A program made the translations under genes and the position numbers. A stretch of 64,000 bases of DNA from Thermoplasmata archaeon (GTDB taxonomy: Archaea > Thermoplasmatota > Thermoplasmata > Lutacidiplasmatales > UBA184). The notes under the pieces are model-generated. The model ran no database searches, was not told where the DNA came from, and saw nothing but the letters and a program-made list of their open reading frames with translations. Positions 41,739 through 50,686 of this stretch are shown one piece after another; position 1 is the first letter of the stretch, and every line of letters begins with the position of its first letter. The stretch is from positions 91,053 to 155,052 of the forward strand of contig JAKASE010000002.1 in the NCBI GenBank assembly GCA_021819135.1, in the 5' to 3' direction.

Positions 41739-42737
41739 TCACGAGCTCCGAACCCGCCGACCGAACGGACGCCAGCCCGCCGGGGGCATCGGCGACTCGC
41801 GCGAGCGCGACCGGAGCCACGCGCCCGTCCCCCGGGCGACCCGGCCGATCGCCGTGAGGGCCCCTTCCCCGCGGGCGACCGAACCGGCGGCCCGCCCGAA
41901 CGCTCCGGGGTCGAACGTCGCGAGGAGCTCGTAGTCGCCGCCGAAGAACCCGAGCCTGCGTCGCCGGGCCCGGTCGGACGCGAGACGGGCGAGCCCGGGG
42001 GCCCACGGGATCCGGTCCTCGTCGATCACGATTCTCACGTGGCTCGCGTCGGCCAGCAGCCGGGCCGCCTCGGCGAGCCCGTCCGATGTGTCCAGCATCG
42101 CGTGGGCCCACCGGGCGAGCGCGCGACCCTCCCGGACCCGGGGGCGGACGTCGAGCATGCGGACGAGGGCCCGTCGGTCGGTCGGGCCGGCCGTCCGCAG
42201 CCCCTCGGCGGCCACCCCGCCCCGCCCGACGGTACCGGTAACGGCGACGACGTCGCCCGGACGGGCGTCGGTCCGCGGCGCGAGGTGCGCGGGATCCCCC
42301 CAGCCGATCGCGCTCCCGACCACGGTCCGCACCGGCCCGGGCTTCGTGTCCCCCCCGATGACCCGCCCGCCATACCGCTCCATCGTCCGCTCGGCGCCCG
42401 CGACGACCGCGGCGGCCCAGCGGGCGGGGGTACCGGGCGGAACGATCAGGGCGAGCAGCAGCCCCACCGGGACCGCCCCCTTCGCGGCCAGGTCGGAGAG
42501 ATTGACCGACGCGGCCGCCGCCCCGATCCGCCCGGGCGGCGAGCCGGAAAGGAAGTGGGTCCCCTCGACCAGCGCGTCGGTGGTCAGGAGCGCGACCCGG
42601 CCCGGCGGGGGACGCAGCGCGGCCGTGTCGTCCCCGAGCGGGAGGGAACCCTCCGACCCGGCCGGGAGATGTGCGCGGAGCCAGGCATGGAAGGTCCGCT
42701 CGTCGATCGCGCGGGAACGGTTCGTCGGTGCCGACAT
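41739..42737 (-). CDS. thiL: thiamine-monophosphate kinase
   Basis: A 332-residue enzyme of the ThiL/PurM-like fold. Motifs: SLPLGDDTAALRPP, LLTTDALVEGTHF, VNLSDLAAKGAVP and MLDTSDGLAEAARLLA, which hold the metal and ATP ligands. It phosphorylates thiamine monophosphate to the diphosphate cofactor. ATG 42737 is 7 bp after the acyl-CoA dehydrogenase stop. The C-terminus is Arg/Pro rich and loosely conserved. Confidence 0.9.
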   Translation of the reverse strand: MSAPTNRSRAIDERTFHAWLRAHLPAGSEGSLPLGDDTAALRPPPGRVALLTTDALVEGTHFLSGSPPGRIGAAAASVNLSDLAAKGAVPVGLLLALIVPPGTPARWAAAVVAGAERTMERYGGRVIGGDTKPGPVRTVVGSAIGWGDPAHLAPRTDARPGDVVAVTGTVGRGGVAAEGLRTAGPTDRRALVRMLDVRPRVREGRALARWAHAMLDTSDGLAEAARLLADASHVRIVIDEDRIPWAPGLARLASDRARRRRLGFFGGDYELLATFDPGAFGRAAGSVARGEGALTAIGRVARGTGAWLRSRSRESPMPPAGWRPFGRRVRSS

Positions 42738-42744
42738 CGGGCCG

Positions 42745-43935
42745 TCACTTGTACGGGACGAACTCCTTGCCGAGCAGCTCCCGTCCGATGATGATCCGCA
42801 TGATGTTGAGCCCACCCTCCGCCCCGACCAGGTACGACATGACGCCGCGGAAGCCGAGTTCGAGCCCGACGTCCTTCGTGTACCCCGCGGCGCCGAACCA
42901 CATCATCACGCGTTTCACCGCCTCGAAGGCGATCGGGGGGGCCATGAGCTTGACCGAGGCGACCGCGCGGTCGACCTCGGAGCGGTGGGAGTGGTCCCCC
43001 TTCAGGGTGTACGTGTCGAGGAGCCAGGCGGCCCGCCGGCACTGCCACTTGACCGCCTCCACTTGGGTCCAGAGATCGACGAGCTCGAACTGGATCCCCT
43101 CGAACTTCCCGAGCGGACGGCCGAACGCCATCCGCTCCTTGATGTAGGCCATCCCGGTCTCGAGCGCGCGCTCGGCCGCTCCGATGCATGCCGCGGCCAC
43201 GAGCGACCGGGCAAAGGAGAACCCCTGCATCGCGACCCCGAATCCCTTCCCCTCCTCACCGATGAGATACCGCGGCGGGACGCGGGCGTCCTGGTAGGAG
43301 AGTCCTCCGGTCGAGATGCCCATCCGGCCCATGTTCACGAACTTCTGGGTCGAGATCCCGTCCCTGCGGGTGGGGACGTAGAGGAAGTTGAACCCCTCCG
43401 GGGGGGAGCGGGTGAGCGTCAGGTGGCCCCCGCCGAGCTTCTTGGCCTCCTCGACCCCGGAGACGAACGCCTTCTCGCCCCGGATCCGGAACCCGTCCCC
43501 GTCCCGGTGCGAGGTCGTGTGCATGCCGGCGAGGTCGCTCCCTCCGGTCGGCTCGGTGCTCGCGACCCCGAGGAACGCCTTCCCCGCGCAGACCGACGGG
43601 AGCACCTCGCGCTTCGCCTCCTCGGTCCCGAACCGGTCGAAGATGTACCCCCAGCCCGCCTCGAGCAGGAAGAAGACCGCCGTCGCCATCGACGAGTCCC
43701 CGCGGCCGACCTCTTCGGCGGCGAGCTCGGTGAGCACCGCCGACGCCCCCATGCCGCCGTAGTCGGTCGAGACCGGCATCGCGAGGAGGCCGAGCTCGGC
43801 CATCGCGTGCCGCACGTCGTCCGGGATCTCTCCCTCCGCGTCGATCTGTCGCTCGTGGGTGCGCAGCACCCGGTCCCCGAAGCGACGGACCGCGGTCTGG
43901 AACGCCTCCTCCTCGTCGCTCAGCCGGAACTCCAT
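42745..43935 (-). CDS. acyl-CoA dehydrogenase
   Basis: A 396-residue flavoprotein of normal length. N-terminal helices, FLGVASTEPTGGSDLAGM (the substrate/FAD signature), RIRGEKAFVSG and the C-terminal AGYTKDVGLELGFRGVMSYLVGAEGG are recognisable. The catalytic base Glu probably lies in GAEGG, where most members have YEG(T). It oxidises acyl-CoA to enoyl-CoA; chain length unknown. CTCTAAATTCC (minus) lies about 26 bp upstream, so it is probably leaderless. thiL follows 7 bp downstream. Confidence 0.9.
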   Translation of the reverse strand: MEFRLSDEEEAFQTAVRRFGDRVLRTHERQIDAEGEIPDDVRHAMAELGLLAMPVSTDYGGMGASAVLTELAAEEVGRGDSSMATAVFFLLEAGWGYIFDRFGTEEAKREVLPSVCAGKAFLGVASTEPTGGSDLAGMHTTSHRDGDGFRIRGEKAFVSGVEEAKKLGGGHLTLTRSPPEGFNFLYVPTRRDGISTQKFVNMGRMGISTGGLSYQDARVPPRYLIGEEGKGFGVAMQGFSFARSLVAAACIGAAERALETGMAYIKERMAFGRPLGKFEGIQFELVDLWTQVEAVKWQCRRAAWLLDTYTLKGDHSHRSEVDRAVASVKLMAPPIAFEAVKRVMMWFGAAGYTKDVGLELGFRGVMSYLVGAEGGLNIMRIIIGRELLGKEFVPYK

Positions 43936-44048
43936 CGGAATCGTCGGTGGACGGACGAACCGGAATTTAGAGTCTCACCACCGGTCGGCCGAACCCCCGG
44001 GGAACGGCTTTTAACTCGGTCTCGCTCGTCGCGCGTGAGGGTTCCGGG

Positions 44049-45074
44049 ATGAAGGTCCGGGTGGCCATCAACGGCTTTGGCACGATCGGCAAGCGCGTCG
44101 CGGACGCGGTGGCCCGGCAGCCCGATATGGAGCTCGTCGGGGTGACGAAGACCCGCCCGAGCTTCGAGGCGCGGCGGGCCCGCGAGAAGGGCTACCCGCT
44201 CTACGTGGCCGGTGCGGGGGACCCCTCCGAGTTCGAGTCGGCCGGCCTCCCCGTCGCCGGGACCGGCGCCGACCTCTTCGCCCGCGTCGACGTGGTGATC
44301 GACGCTTCGCCGGACAAGGTCGGCCGGACGAACCGCGCCCTCTACGAGGCGGCCGGCGTGCGGGCGATCTTCCAGGGAGGGGAGAAGGCCGAGATCGCCG
44401 ACGCGTCGTTCAACGCGCTCGGCAACTATGCCGCCTGCCGGGGGAAGCGCTTCTTGCGGGTCGTCTCGTGCAACACGACCGGCCTCGCCCGGGCGGCCGC
44501 CGTCCTCGGCCCGGCCTGGGGGATCGACCACTGGGAGGCGACCCTCGTGCGCCGGGGCGCCGACCCGGCCGAGTCGAAGAAGGGGCCGATCAACGGCATC
44601 CTGCCGACGTTCCAGCTCCCGTCCCACCATGGGCCGGATGTCCGGACGATCTTCCCCGACCTCTCGATCGCGACCACCGCGCTCGTGGTCCCGACGACGC
44701 TCATGCACGTCCACGTCAACCACGTTCGGTTGCGGCGCGAGCCGACGGACCTTCCGTCCGTCCTCGAGGCGTTCCGCGCGAGCCCCCGCTTCCACCTGTT
44801 CGCCCCCTGGGAGCACGCGGACGGGACCCCGCAGGTGATGGAGTACGCCCGGGACCGTGGGATCGGCTTCAACGACATGATGGAGAACGTCCTGTGGGAG
44901 TCCGGGGTCCGCCTGGACGGCCGGAACCTCGACTTCTTCCAGGCGATCCACCAGGAGTCGATCGTCGTCCCCGAGAACGTCGACGCCGTCCGGGCGATGT
45001 TCGACCTCGCCCCCGACGGGCCGACGTCGATCGCGATCACCGACCGTGCCCTCGGCCTCACCCCGGCCCGCTGA
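44049..45074 (+). CDS. gap: glyceraldehyde-3-phosphate dehydrogenase, archaeal type II
   Basis: A 341-residue enzyme of the archaeal (type II) GAPDH family. INGFGTIGKRVADAV is the dinucleotide motif, VVSCNTTGL holds the catalytic Cys, and HVHVNHV and NDMMENVLWES follow as in the family. It interconverts glyceraldehyde-3-phosphate and 1,3-bisphosphoglycerate, mainly for gluconeogenesis in archaea. GCTTTTAACTC lies about 33 bp upstream of ATG 44049. Convergent with the MFS gene, 5 bp apart. Confidence 0.95.
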   Translation: MKVRVAINGFGTIGKRVADAVARQPDMELVGVTKTRPSFEARRAREKGYPLYVAGAGDPSEFESAGLPVAGTGADLFARVDVVIDASPDKVGRTNRALYEAAGVRAIFQGGEKAEIADASFNALGNYAACRGKRFLRVVSCNTTGLARAAAVLGPAWGIDHWEATLVRRGADPAESKKGPINGILPTFQLPSHHGPDVRTIFPDLSIATTALVVPTTLMHVHVNHVRLRREPTDLPSVLEAFRASPRFHLFAPWEHADGTPQVMEYARDRGIGFNDMMENVLWESGVRLDGRNLDFFQAIHQESIVVPENVDAVRAMFDLAPDGPTSIAITDRALGLTPAR

Positions 45075-45079
45075 CCCGG

Positions 45080-46642
45080 TCACTCCCCGACGGGCCGGCC
45101 GATCTCGGCGACGGGCGCCACCACCGCCTCGGGCGTCGCGTGGGCGTCGGCCAGGAGGAGGCCGATGACCCCGGTGAGCACCGCGAGGGCGGCGCCGACG
45201 GCGAAGATCCCGTCGAACGCCGACCCGCTCGGCACGATCACGCTCGCCACCCCCCCGGGGGAGCCCGGGTCGGGGACCAGCACGGACCTCGTGAACGTGG
45301 CGAGCAAGGTCGCGACGACCACCGGTCCGACGCTCGCCCCCAGGTCCTGGAACATCTCGGTCAGGCCCATCTGGACCCCCCGCTCCCCGTGGCGGGATGC
45401 GAGGGCGATCACGTTCGTCACCGAGACCAGGACCGCCACGAGCCCGGTGAAGGTGGGGATCGCCTCCAGGACGAGCTCGAGGTAGGTCGTGTGGTGTCCC
45501 AGGAGGAGTAGGAACCCGGTGCCCGAGAGCAGGGATCCCACCACCACCATCGGCCGCGGCCCGAACCGGGAGACCCCCCGGCCGACGAGCGGCGCCGCCA
45601 CGAACATAGAGAGCGTGGTGGGGATGCTCAGGAGCCCGAAGTCGAGCACGCTGCGGTCGAGGCCGACGAGCGGGAACTCGACCAGGACCGTGAGGACGAC
45701 GAACGCGACGTACATCGCGAGCCCCACCGCGGCTGCGCCGAGGTAGCCGAGGGCGACGTTCCGTTCGCGGAACCGACGGAGGTCGAGGAGCGGCTCCTCT
45801 GCCCGGCGGGTCCAGCCGAGGAACCCGAGGACGAACCCGACCGCGAGGACGAAGAGCTCGGGGACGCCGAAGGGAACTCCCGAGAGCGAGAGATGGGCGC
45901 CGTCCGTCCAGCCCCAGGTCGGGCCGAGCGTGAGGGCCAGCAGGAAGGAGACCAGGGCCCCCGCGAGGAGGCCGGCCCCGGGCAGGTCGATCCGCCCACC
46001 GGTGCCCCGGTGGCCCTCGGGAAGCCAGGTCCGCGCGAGGATGGGCAGGGCGATCACGAACGGGAGCACGGCGGCGTACGCGACCTGCCAGCCGAAGCCC
46101 TCGATCAGCCAGGCCCCGCCGACCAGGCCGAGCGCGGAGCCCACGGCGAACATCGCCGCGACCGTGCCTTGGGCCGGTGCGACGCGCTCCCGGGGGAGCG
46201 CCTCGGCGACCATGGCGAGCGCGAGGGGGAACATCGCGAGCCCGACGCCCTGGACGCCGCGCACGGCGATCAGGAGGTAGATCGCGACGGATCGGTCGAG
46301 GCCCAGGGCGGAGGCGAGGAGCGGCGTCGCCGGGGCGAGCGCGACCGCTACGGTGTAGACCGAGAGCACGATCGCGAGGACCCGACGCTTCCCGTAGAGG
46401 TCGCCCAGCTTCGAGAAGATCGGTATCGTCGCGACGCCGACCAACAGATACCCGGACAGGATCCACGCCACCGTGGAGTACGGCGCGTGGCCAAAGAACG
46501 TGGCGAGGCTCGGGAGCGCCGGGGTCAACATCGTCTCGATGAAGCTGACAAGCAGCGCGGCGGAGGCGAGGACGATCAGGACCCGCCCGGCGGAGCTCGC
46601 GTTCGGCGCGTTCGGTTCCCGGGGCACGGGGGAGGCGGACAT
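45080..46642 (-). CDS. MFS transporter, DHA2-like with 14 helices
   Basis: A 520-residue polytopic membrane protein. The motif A region FSKLGDLYGKRRVLAIVLSV follows the second helix, and GVQGVGLAMFPLALAMVAEALPRE (motif C-like) is present. About 14 helices can be counted, as in the DHA2 drug:H+ antiporters. Substrate unknown. ATG 46642 chosen. An Lrp-type regulator starts 131 bp away on the opposite strand and may control it. Confidence 0.85.
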   Translation of the reverse strand: MSASPVPREPNAPNASSAGRVLIVLASAALLVSFIETMLTPALPSLATFFGHAPYSTVAWILSGYLLVGVATIPIFSKLGDLYGKRRVLAIVLSVYTVAVALAPATPLLASALGLDRSVAIYLLIAVRGVQGVGLAMFPLALAMVAEALPRERVAPAQGTVAAMFAVGSALGLVGGAWLIEGFGWQVAYAAVLPFVIALPILARTWLPEGHRGTGGRIDLPGAGLLAGALVSFLLALTLGPTWGWTDGAHLSLSGVPFGVPELFVLAVGFVLGFLGWTRRAEEPLLDLRRFRERNVALGYLGAAAVGLAMYVAFVVLTVLVEFPLVGLDRSVLDFGLLSIPTTLSMFVAAPLVGRGVSRFGPRPMVVVGSLLSGTGFLLLLGHHTTYLELVLEAIPTFTGLVAVLVSVTNVIALASRHGERGVQMGLTEMFQDLGASVGPVVVATLLATFTRSVLVPDPGSPGGVASVIVPSGSAFDGIFAVGAALAVLTGVIGLLLADAHATPEAVVAPVAEIGRPVGE

Positions 46643-46773
46643 CGGGAGGAGGAGGGCGGACCGTCTCCTGAACCGCGCGACGACCGGACCGCCGGGAACG
46701 GAAACCAGCCGGTCCGGCCTTCCGTTTCCGTCGGTCGGGTTCAAGAAGTCGGAAGCGTACCCGGGGCCTGCCG

Positions 46774-47766
46774 ATGATGCCGCCCCATCGCGACACGCTG
46801 CCCCGGGGCGTCGACCTCGACCTCGAGATGCTCCGGGTCATGTACGCGTCCGAGGGCGTCTCCATCCTGGGGATCGACCCCCGATTGAACGCGAACCGCG
46901 TCGCGCGACACCTCGGCATCAGCCGGGCCCGCGTCGCGAGCCGGCTTCGGGCCTGGGCGGAGTACGGTTTCCTGGCACGGTACGACGTCTGGCCGAACCC
47001 GGCCCTCTTCGGACTGACGGGCGCGACGTTCGACGTCCGCGTGGCGGATCGGCTCGCGAAGGAGGAGGTGCTGAGCCGGATCGGTCTCGTGCCCGGCGCG
47101 GTCGGCGGGATGGACTTCCTGGGGGAATGGCTGGCCGCGACCTTCGTCCTCCCCCGGGACGGGGACTCGCGCCGGACGTCCGCCCTGCTGCGCAGCCTAG
47201 CGGGCGTCGCGGAGGTCGGCGAGGCGATCCCCTGGGCGCGCCCGACCTCGGAACGCGCCCTGACCCCGCTCGAGCACCGCATCGTACGGGTGCTCCGCCG
47301 GTACCCGACCGGCTCGCTCGCCTCGGTCGCGCGGCACGTCGGGGTCTCGACCCGGACCATCACGTCCCGGTACGGGCGGCTCCTCGACGAGCGCGCGGTC
47401 TGGTTCGTGCCGATCCTCGACTTCCGGGCCCTCGCGGAGCCGGTGCTCAACCTGAACCTCGGGTTCCGCGCGCCGGCCGATCGCGAAGCGTTCGCTCGGG
47501 CGCTGCGGCGGGCCTACCCCCAGTCGCTCGAGTTCCGTCGGGCGCAGTTCGGCCCCGAGCTGCCCGAGACGCTCGGGAGCTTCTTCGTGGTCGTCCGCTC
47601 TGCGGCCCGCATCGAAGAGCTCGAGCACTGGATCCGGTCGAACCCGACGGTCGTGTCGCAGGAGACCCTCACGATGAAGCGTCTGTACTCGTTCCCCGAG
47701 ACGATCGACCGATTGCTCGCCGGCCCCGAATCGGGCGGCCGGCCGGGGGGCCCGGCCGCGGGGTAG
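46774..47766 (+). CDS. tandem winged-helix Lrp/AsnC-like regulator
   Basis: A 330-residue protein with two HTH domains: LNANRVARHLGISRARVASRLRAW (residues ~35-60) and GSLASVARHVGVSTRTITSRYGRLL (residues ~185-210). Each is followed by an αβ stretch reminiscent of the Lrp ligand domain. The doubled arrangement occurs in archaeal AsnC-like regulators. Divergent from the MFS transporter, its probable target. The IS element lies 25 bp beyond its stop. Start ATG 46774 (or the next codon, also ATG). Confidence 0.8.
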   Translation: MMPPHRDTLPRGVDLDLEMLRVMYASEGVSILGIDPRLNANRVARHLGISRARVASRLRAWAEYGFLARYDVWPNPALFGLTGATFDVRVADRLAKEEVLSRIGLVPGAVGGMDFLGEWLAATFVLPRDGDSRRTSALLRSLAGVAEVGEAIPWARPTSERALTPLEHRIVRVLRRYPTGSLASVARHVGVSTRTITSRYGRLLDERAVWFVPILDFRALAEPVLNLNLGFRAPADREAFARALRRAYPQSLEFRRAQFGPELPETLGSFFVVVRSAARIEELEHWIRSNPTVVSQETLTMKRLYSFPETIDRLLAGPESGGRPGGPAAG

Positions 47767-47775
47767 CACGGCCCA

Positions 47776-47791
47776 CCCGCCGGTGCGAGAC
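47776..47791 (+). repeat. left target-site duplication of the IS element
   Basis: CCCGCCGGTGCGAGAC, repeated exactly at 48903-48918. It directly borders the left terminal inverted repeat, so it is read as a 16-bp duplication made on insertion. Confidence 0.85.
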
Positions 47792-48902
47792 TGTAGAGTC
47801 CGGTTATTAGTTCCGCTACTTGAGCGAGGGGGGTGGCGGGGGGAGCTCATGCCTCCGTCCCCTCCACCCGTCGCAGGAACTGGCCCAGCTGGACCTCTTC
47901 CGGCATCTTCCGCTGCCATGCTTCGGCGGGCGTCTCGTAGATCTCGGTCCAGAGCGACTCGTGGATCTGGTCGTTGTACCATCGGATGAACTCCTCCAGG
48001 GCGGCGAACCGCCACCGATGCCGATCGTATTCGTACCACAGGCGCTCGAGCTTCCCGTTGGTCTGGGGGTGGTTCACCCCGCTGACGACATGGCGGATCC
48101 CGTGCTCCGCCAGGTATCGACCGAACTGCGTGGGCTCCGAGCTCGGCGGGTCCGCCTTGTTCGCGAAGAACTGGGGCCCGCGGTCGGTGTTGACCTCTCG
48201 GAGCGAGAGGCCCCACTGCGCCGCCTGCTGACGGGCCCGCTCGAGCGTGGCGATCGCCACCGCGGCCGTCTCCTCCGAGAACTCCCCTCCCGCCAGCACC
48301 TTCCGACTCGCATCGTCCTCCCACAGGATGCAGTGCGGGTGCTGGTCGGTCGTTCGATGGAAGTCGCCGTGGACGAGCGACCCGGAGTGCTCGCGCTCGT
48401 AGCGGACATACCGTCGGCGGCGCTGCTTGCGCGGGTTGGGGACGACCCAACCCTGGGTCTTCCCATACCGATAGATCTGCATCTTCGGGATGTGGATCCC
48501 GCGCTTGGCGAGCGCCCGGTAGAGCTTCGAGGCGCCCCGACGCGTGTGGCGCCACTCCTCGTCCAGGATCCGCTTCTGTTCCTCGGTCAGGGGCGCTGCC
48601 GGGGGCCTCCGCCGAGGGTTGAGGCGAGGCACGACCCCGGACTGGCGCCATCGTTGAAGGAGTTTCCTCAGCCAGCGGACGCTCACGCCCCACCGGGCGG
48701 CCATCTGGCCCACCGTCTCGGGGGGAACGGCCTTTCCCTGAGCCTGGCGGACCAACCACTCGATACGGCGATCGGTGAGGCGAGTCACGTCGGGGGAGGC
48801 GACGGGGCCGAAAGCCGCCCTCCCCCTGGACCCCCTCTTTCCACTGCACGGAACCCGGCTGACTCCCGTTCCTTCAGGGTGAACTAATTGTTGGACTCCA
48901 GA
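47792..48902 (-). mobile_element. complete IS481-like insertion sequence
   Basis: A 1111-bp element. Its ends form 22-bp imperfect inverted repeats (left TGTAGAGTCC...ATTAGTTC at 47792-47813; right, read inward, TCTGGAGTCC...ATTAGTTC at 48881-48902; 16 of 22 match). It carries one intact DDE transposase gene. A perfect 16-bp direct repeat flanks it. It sits between the Lrp-type regulator and the rpoE' operon, with its right end only 26 bp before the rpoE' TATA box. All parts look intact, so transposition may be recent. Confidence 0.88.
47847..48788 (-). CDS. IS481-type DDE transposase
   Basis: A 313-residue transposase. An N-terminal helix-turn-helix (VGQMAARWGVSVRWLRKLLQRW) is followed by the integrase core with catalytic Asp in GSLVHGDFHRT, second Asp in EVNTDRGPQFF, and Glu in NGKLERLWYEY. 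GTG 48788 (MTRLTDRRIEWLVRQ) is the likeliest start inside the element; the frame stays open upstream through the terminal repeat. No frameshift is seen. It moves its own IS by cut-and-paste or copy-out chemistry of the IS481/IS3 kind. Confidence 0.88.
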   Translation of the reverse strand: MTRLTDRRIEWLVRQAQGKAVPPETVGQMAARWGVSVRWLRKLLQRWRQSGVVPRLNPRRRPPAAPLTEEQKRILDEEWRHTRRGASKLYRALAKRGIHIPKMQIYRYGKTQGWVVPNPRKQRRRRYVRYEREHSGSLVHGDFHRTTDQHPHCILWEDDASRKVLAGGEFSEETAAVAIATLERARQQAAQWGLSLREVNTDRGPQFFANKADPPSSEPTQFGRYLAEHGIRHVVSGVNHPQTNGKLERLWYEYDRHRWRFAALEEFIRWYNDQIHESLWTEIYETPAEAWQRKMPEEVQLGQFLRRVEGTEA

Positions 48903-48918
48903 CCCGCCGGTGCGAGAC
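48903..48918 (+). repeat. right target-site duplication of the IS element
   Basis: Second exact copy of CCCGCCGGTGCGAGAC, adjoining the right inverted repeat. Confidence 0.85.
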
Positions 48919-48927
48919 CCCAAGAAT

Positions 48928-48935
48928 CTTATAGA
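48928..48935 (+). promoter_or_regulatory. TATA box of the rpoE' operon
   Basis: CTTATAGA, 23 bp before the ATG at 48958, with a purine-rich AAGAAT just upstream that could act as the TFB-recognition element. Only 9 bp separate the target duplication from this box, so the IS insertion spared the core promoter but displaced everything upstream. Confidence 0.7.
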
Positions 48936-48957
48936 CCGTCCCACTCGCGCGCGGCAC

Positions 48958-49593
48958 ATGTATTACCTCGACCACCGCCGGGACGTCGTGCGCATCCCGC
49001 CCGAACGTCTCGGGCCCGAGCTCTCGAACGTCCTCACCGAGCTCGCCCAGCAGCAGTTCGAGGGCAAGCTCGTGGACGGTGCGAGCCTCGCGGTCACGAT
49101 CCGGGACGTGAAACCGGTCGGCGAGGGCCACATCATCCACGGGGATGGCGGGGTCTACCAGGAGGTCGAGTACGAGGCCCTGCTGTTCCGGCCGGAGATC
49201 CAGGAGGTCGTGGAGGGCGCGGTCGTGGAGATCCGCAAGTTCGGGGCGTTCGTGCGTTTCGGCCCCCTCGACGGGCTCCTCCACGTCTCCCAGATCATGG
49301 ACGACCGGGTCAACATCGACGAGCACAACCAGCGCCTGGTCGGTGTCGAGTCGAAGAAGGACCTCAAGGTCGGCTACAAGGTCCGCGCGCGCGTCGTGTC
49401 GCTCTCCCTCTCCGAGATCTCGCCCCGCGACAGCCGCATCGGCCTCACGATGCGCCAGCCGGCCCTCGGGCGCCTGGAATGGATCCAGGAGTCCCACAAG
49501 AAGTCCGAGGAGAAGGGTGGCAAGCGACCGAGCGCTCCGCCTGCGAAGCGAGCGGCCGGCAAGGCAGCGGCGGGCGGGGCCCCGGCCTCGTGA
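48958..49593 (+). CDS. rpoE1: DNA-directed RNA polymerase subunit E' (Rpo7)
   Basis: A 211-residue protein. The N-terminal RNP-like tip domain (MYYLDHRRDVVRIPPERLG) is followed by an S1 OB domain (GAVVEIRKFGAFVRFGPLDGLLHVSQIMDD) that binds exiting RNA. Rpo7 pairs with Rpo4 as the polymerase stalk. The last ~30 residues are a Lys/Ala-rich tail beyond the usual ~185-190 residues. Leaderless start ATG 48958. First gene of the conserved archaeal operon with spt4, dephospho-CoA kinase, S24e and S27ae. Confidence 0.95.
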   Translation: MYYLDHRRDVVRIPPERLGPELSNVLTELAQQQFEGKLVDGASLAVTIRDVKPVGEGHIIHGDGGVYQEVEYEALLFRPEIQEVVEGAVVEIRKFGAFVRFGPLDGLLHVSQIMDDRVNIDEHNQRLVGVESKKDLKVGYKVRARVVSLSLSEISPRDSRIGLTMRQPALGRLEWIQESHKKSEEKGGKRPSAPPAKRAAGKAAAGGAPAS

Positions 49594-49604
49594 GGTGACC
49601 GTCG

Positions 49605-49790
49605 ATGATCAACCTGCGGGCCTGCAAGAACTGCAACACGATCACCGACCTCGCGAAGTGTCCCAAGTGCGGCGGCGAGGTCTCCCGCGAATGGCAGGGA
49701 TACCTCGTGGTCATCGACCCGGAGAAGTCCGAGATCGCGCGCAAGATGGGGATCCATGCCGCGGGTCGGTACGCGCTCCGGGTCAAGTAG
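49605..49790 (+). CDS. spt4: transcription elongation factor Spt4 (RpoE'')
   Basis: A 61-residue zinc-ribbon protein (CKNCNTI...CPKCGGE) with the KSEIARKMGI and C-terminal AGRYALRVK typical of archaeal Spt4. It pairs with Spt5 to raise polymerase processivity. 11 bp behind rpoE'; its 3' end overlaps the next gene by 35 bp. Confidence 0.93.
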   Translation: MINLRACKNCNTITDLAKCPKCGGEVSREWQGYLVVIDPEKSEIARKMGIHAAGRYALRVK

Positions 49791-50316
49791 GCGCGAGCGC
49801 GTCTGGGCGGTCCCGGAGTCGCTCCGCCCCACCCTCGCGGAGCGGTACGGTCCCACCTATTCCGGGGCCGAGGCCGACCGGAGGATCCGCGCCCTCGGGG
49901 TCTTTGCCACCTGCGGCGATCGGGTGACCGCGCGGGCGATCGCGCTCGACCACCTGCCGCTGGTCGGGATCGTCGACTACAAGACACGACGGATGGAGCC
50001 GGTCCCCGCGGGGAGCTTTCGCGCGCTCGCCCGACGGCGTTGCCTTCGGGTCACGAACCCGCCGGGGGTCCTGACCGAGGACCTGCGGGTGGCGGTCCGG
50101 ACCCTGGTCCGCGAGGGGGGCGGGCTGATCGAGGTCGACGGCGAGGAGGACCTGGGCTCGCTCGCGCTCATCGAGGCGCTCCCCGCCGGGGCCACCGTTA
50201 TATACGGCATCCCGGGTGAGGGGGTCTCCTTCGTCCGCGTCGACGCGGTCTCGAAGGAACACGTCCGACACTTGATCGGCCAGATGGAGCTCAGGAGAAT
50301 CGACCGTGGAGATTAA
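49756..50316 (+). CDS. GTP-dependent dephospho-CoA kinase (DUF359)
   Basis: A 186-residue protein of the DUF359 family, shown in archaea to be the GTP-dependent kinase for the last step of CoA synthesis. Conserved stretches are GDRVTARAI, GIVDYKTRR, VTNPPGVLTEDL, IEVDGEEDLGSLAL and VIYGIPGEGVSFVRV. ATG 49756 is the only good start codon before the conserved core, giving a 35-bp overlap with spt4. It overlaps S24e by 11 bp. The place between spt4 and S24e is common in euryarchaea. Confidence 0.9.
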   Translation: MPRVGTRSGSSRRERVWAVPESLRPTLAERYGPTYSGAEADRRIRALGVFATCGDRVTARAIALDHLPLVGIVDYKTRRMEPVPAGSFRALARRRCLRVTNPPGVLTEDLRVAVRTLVREGGGLIEVDGEEDLGSLALIEALPAGATVIYGIPGEGVSFVRVDAVSKEHVRHLIGQMELRRIDRGD

Positions 50317-50680
50317 GATCCTCGAGGACCGGACGAACCCCCTGCTGAAGCGCCACGAGGTCCGCTTCGAGATCGCGCACGCCACGAAGGCGACCCCTCC
50401 GCGGGACGAGGTGCGGGGGGAGCTCTCGAAGCTCGTGCGGGCGCCCAAGGACCGGGTCATCATCGAACGGATGGAGGCGCGCTACGGGACCGCCGTGACC
50501 CGCGGCGAGGCGCTCGTCTACGAGACCACCGAAGCGGCGAAGTCGACGGAACGGGAACACATCCTCGTGCGCAACCGATTGAAGGAGAAGGCGGCGAAGG
50601 GAGCCGCCGCCCCGGCGGCCGAGGCGGCCCCGTCCGAGGCCCCGAAGCCCGAGGCGGCCGCGTCGGAGAAGAAGGGGTGA
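50306..50680 (+). CDS. rps24e: ribosomal protein S24e
   Basis: A 124-residue protein. Residues 1-85 follow archaeal S24e (MEIKILEDRTNPLLKRHEV, PPRDEVRGELSKLV, DRVIIERMEARYGTAVTRGEALVYE). The remaining ~35 residues are an Ala/Pro/Glu/Lys tail, longer than usual. GTG start 50306, overlapping the kinase gene by 11 bp and preceded by AGGAGA. Small-subunit component. Confidence 0.95.
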   Translation: MEIKILEDRTNPLLKRHEVRFEIAHATKATPPRDEVRGELSKLVRAPKDRVIIERMEARYGTAVTRGEALVYETTEAAKSTEREHILVRNRLKEKAAKGAAAPAAEAAPSEAPKPEAAASEKKG

Positions 50681-50686
50681 TCCCGG

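Noticed and set aside
43920..47450. A 1176-codon open frame on the minus strand
   Set aside because: It runs antisense or out of frame across gap, the MFS gene and the Lrp-type regulator and contains no domain; composition is that of a shadow frame.
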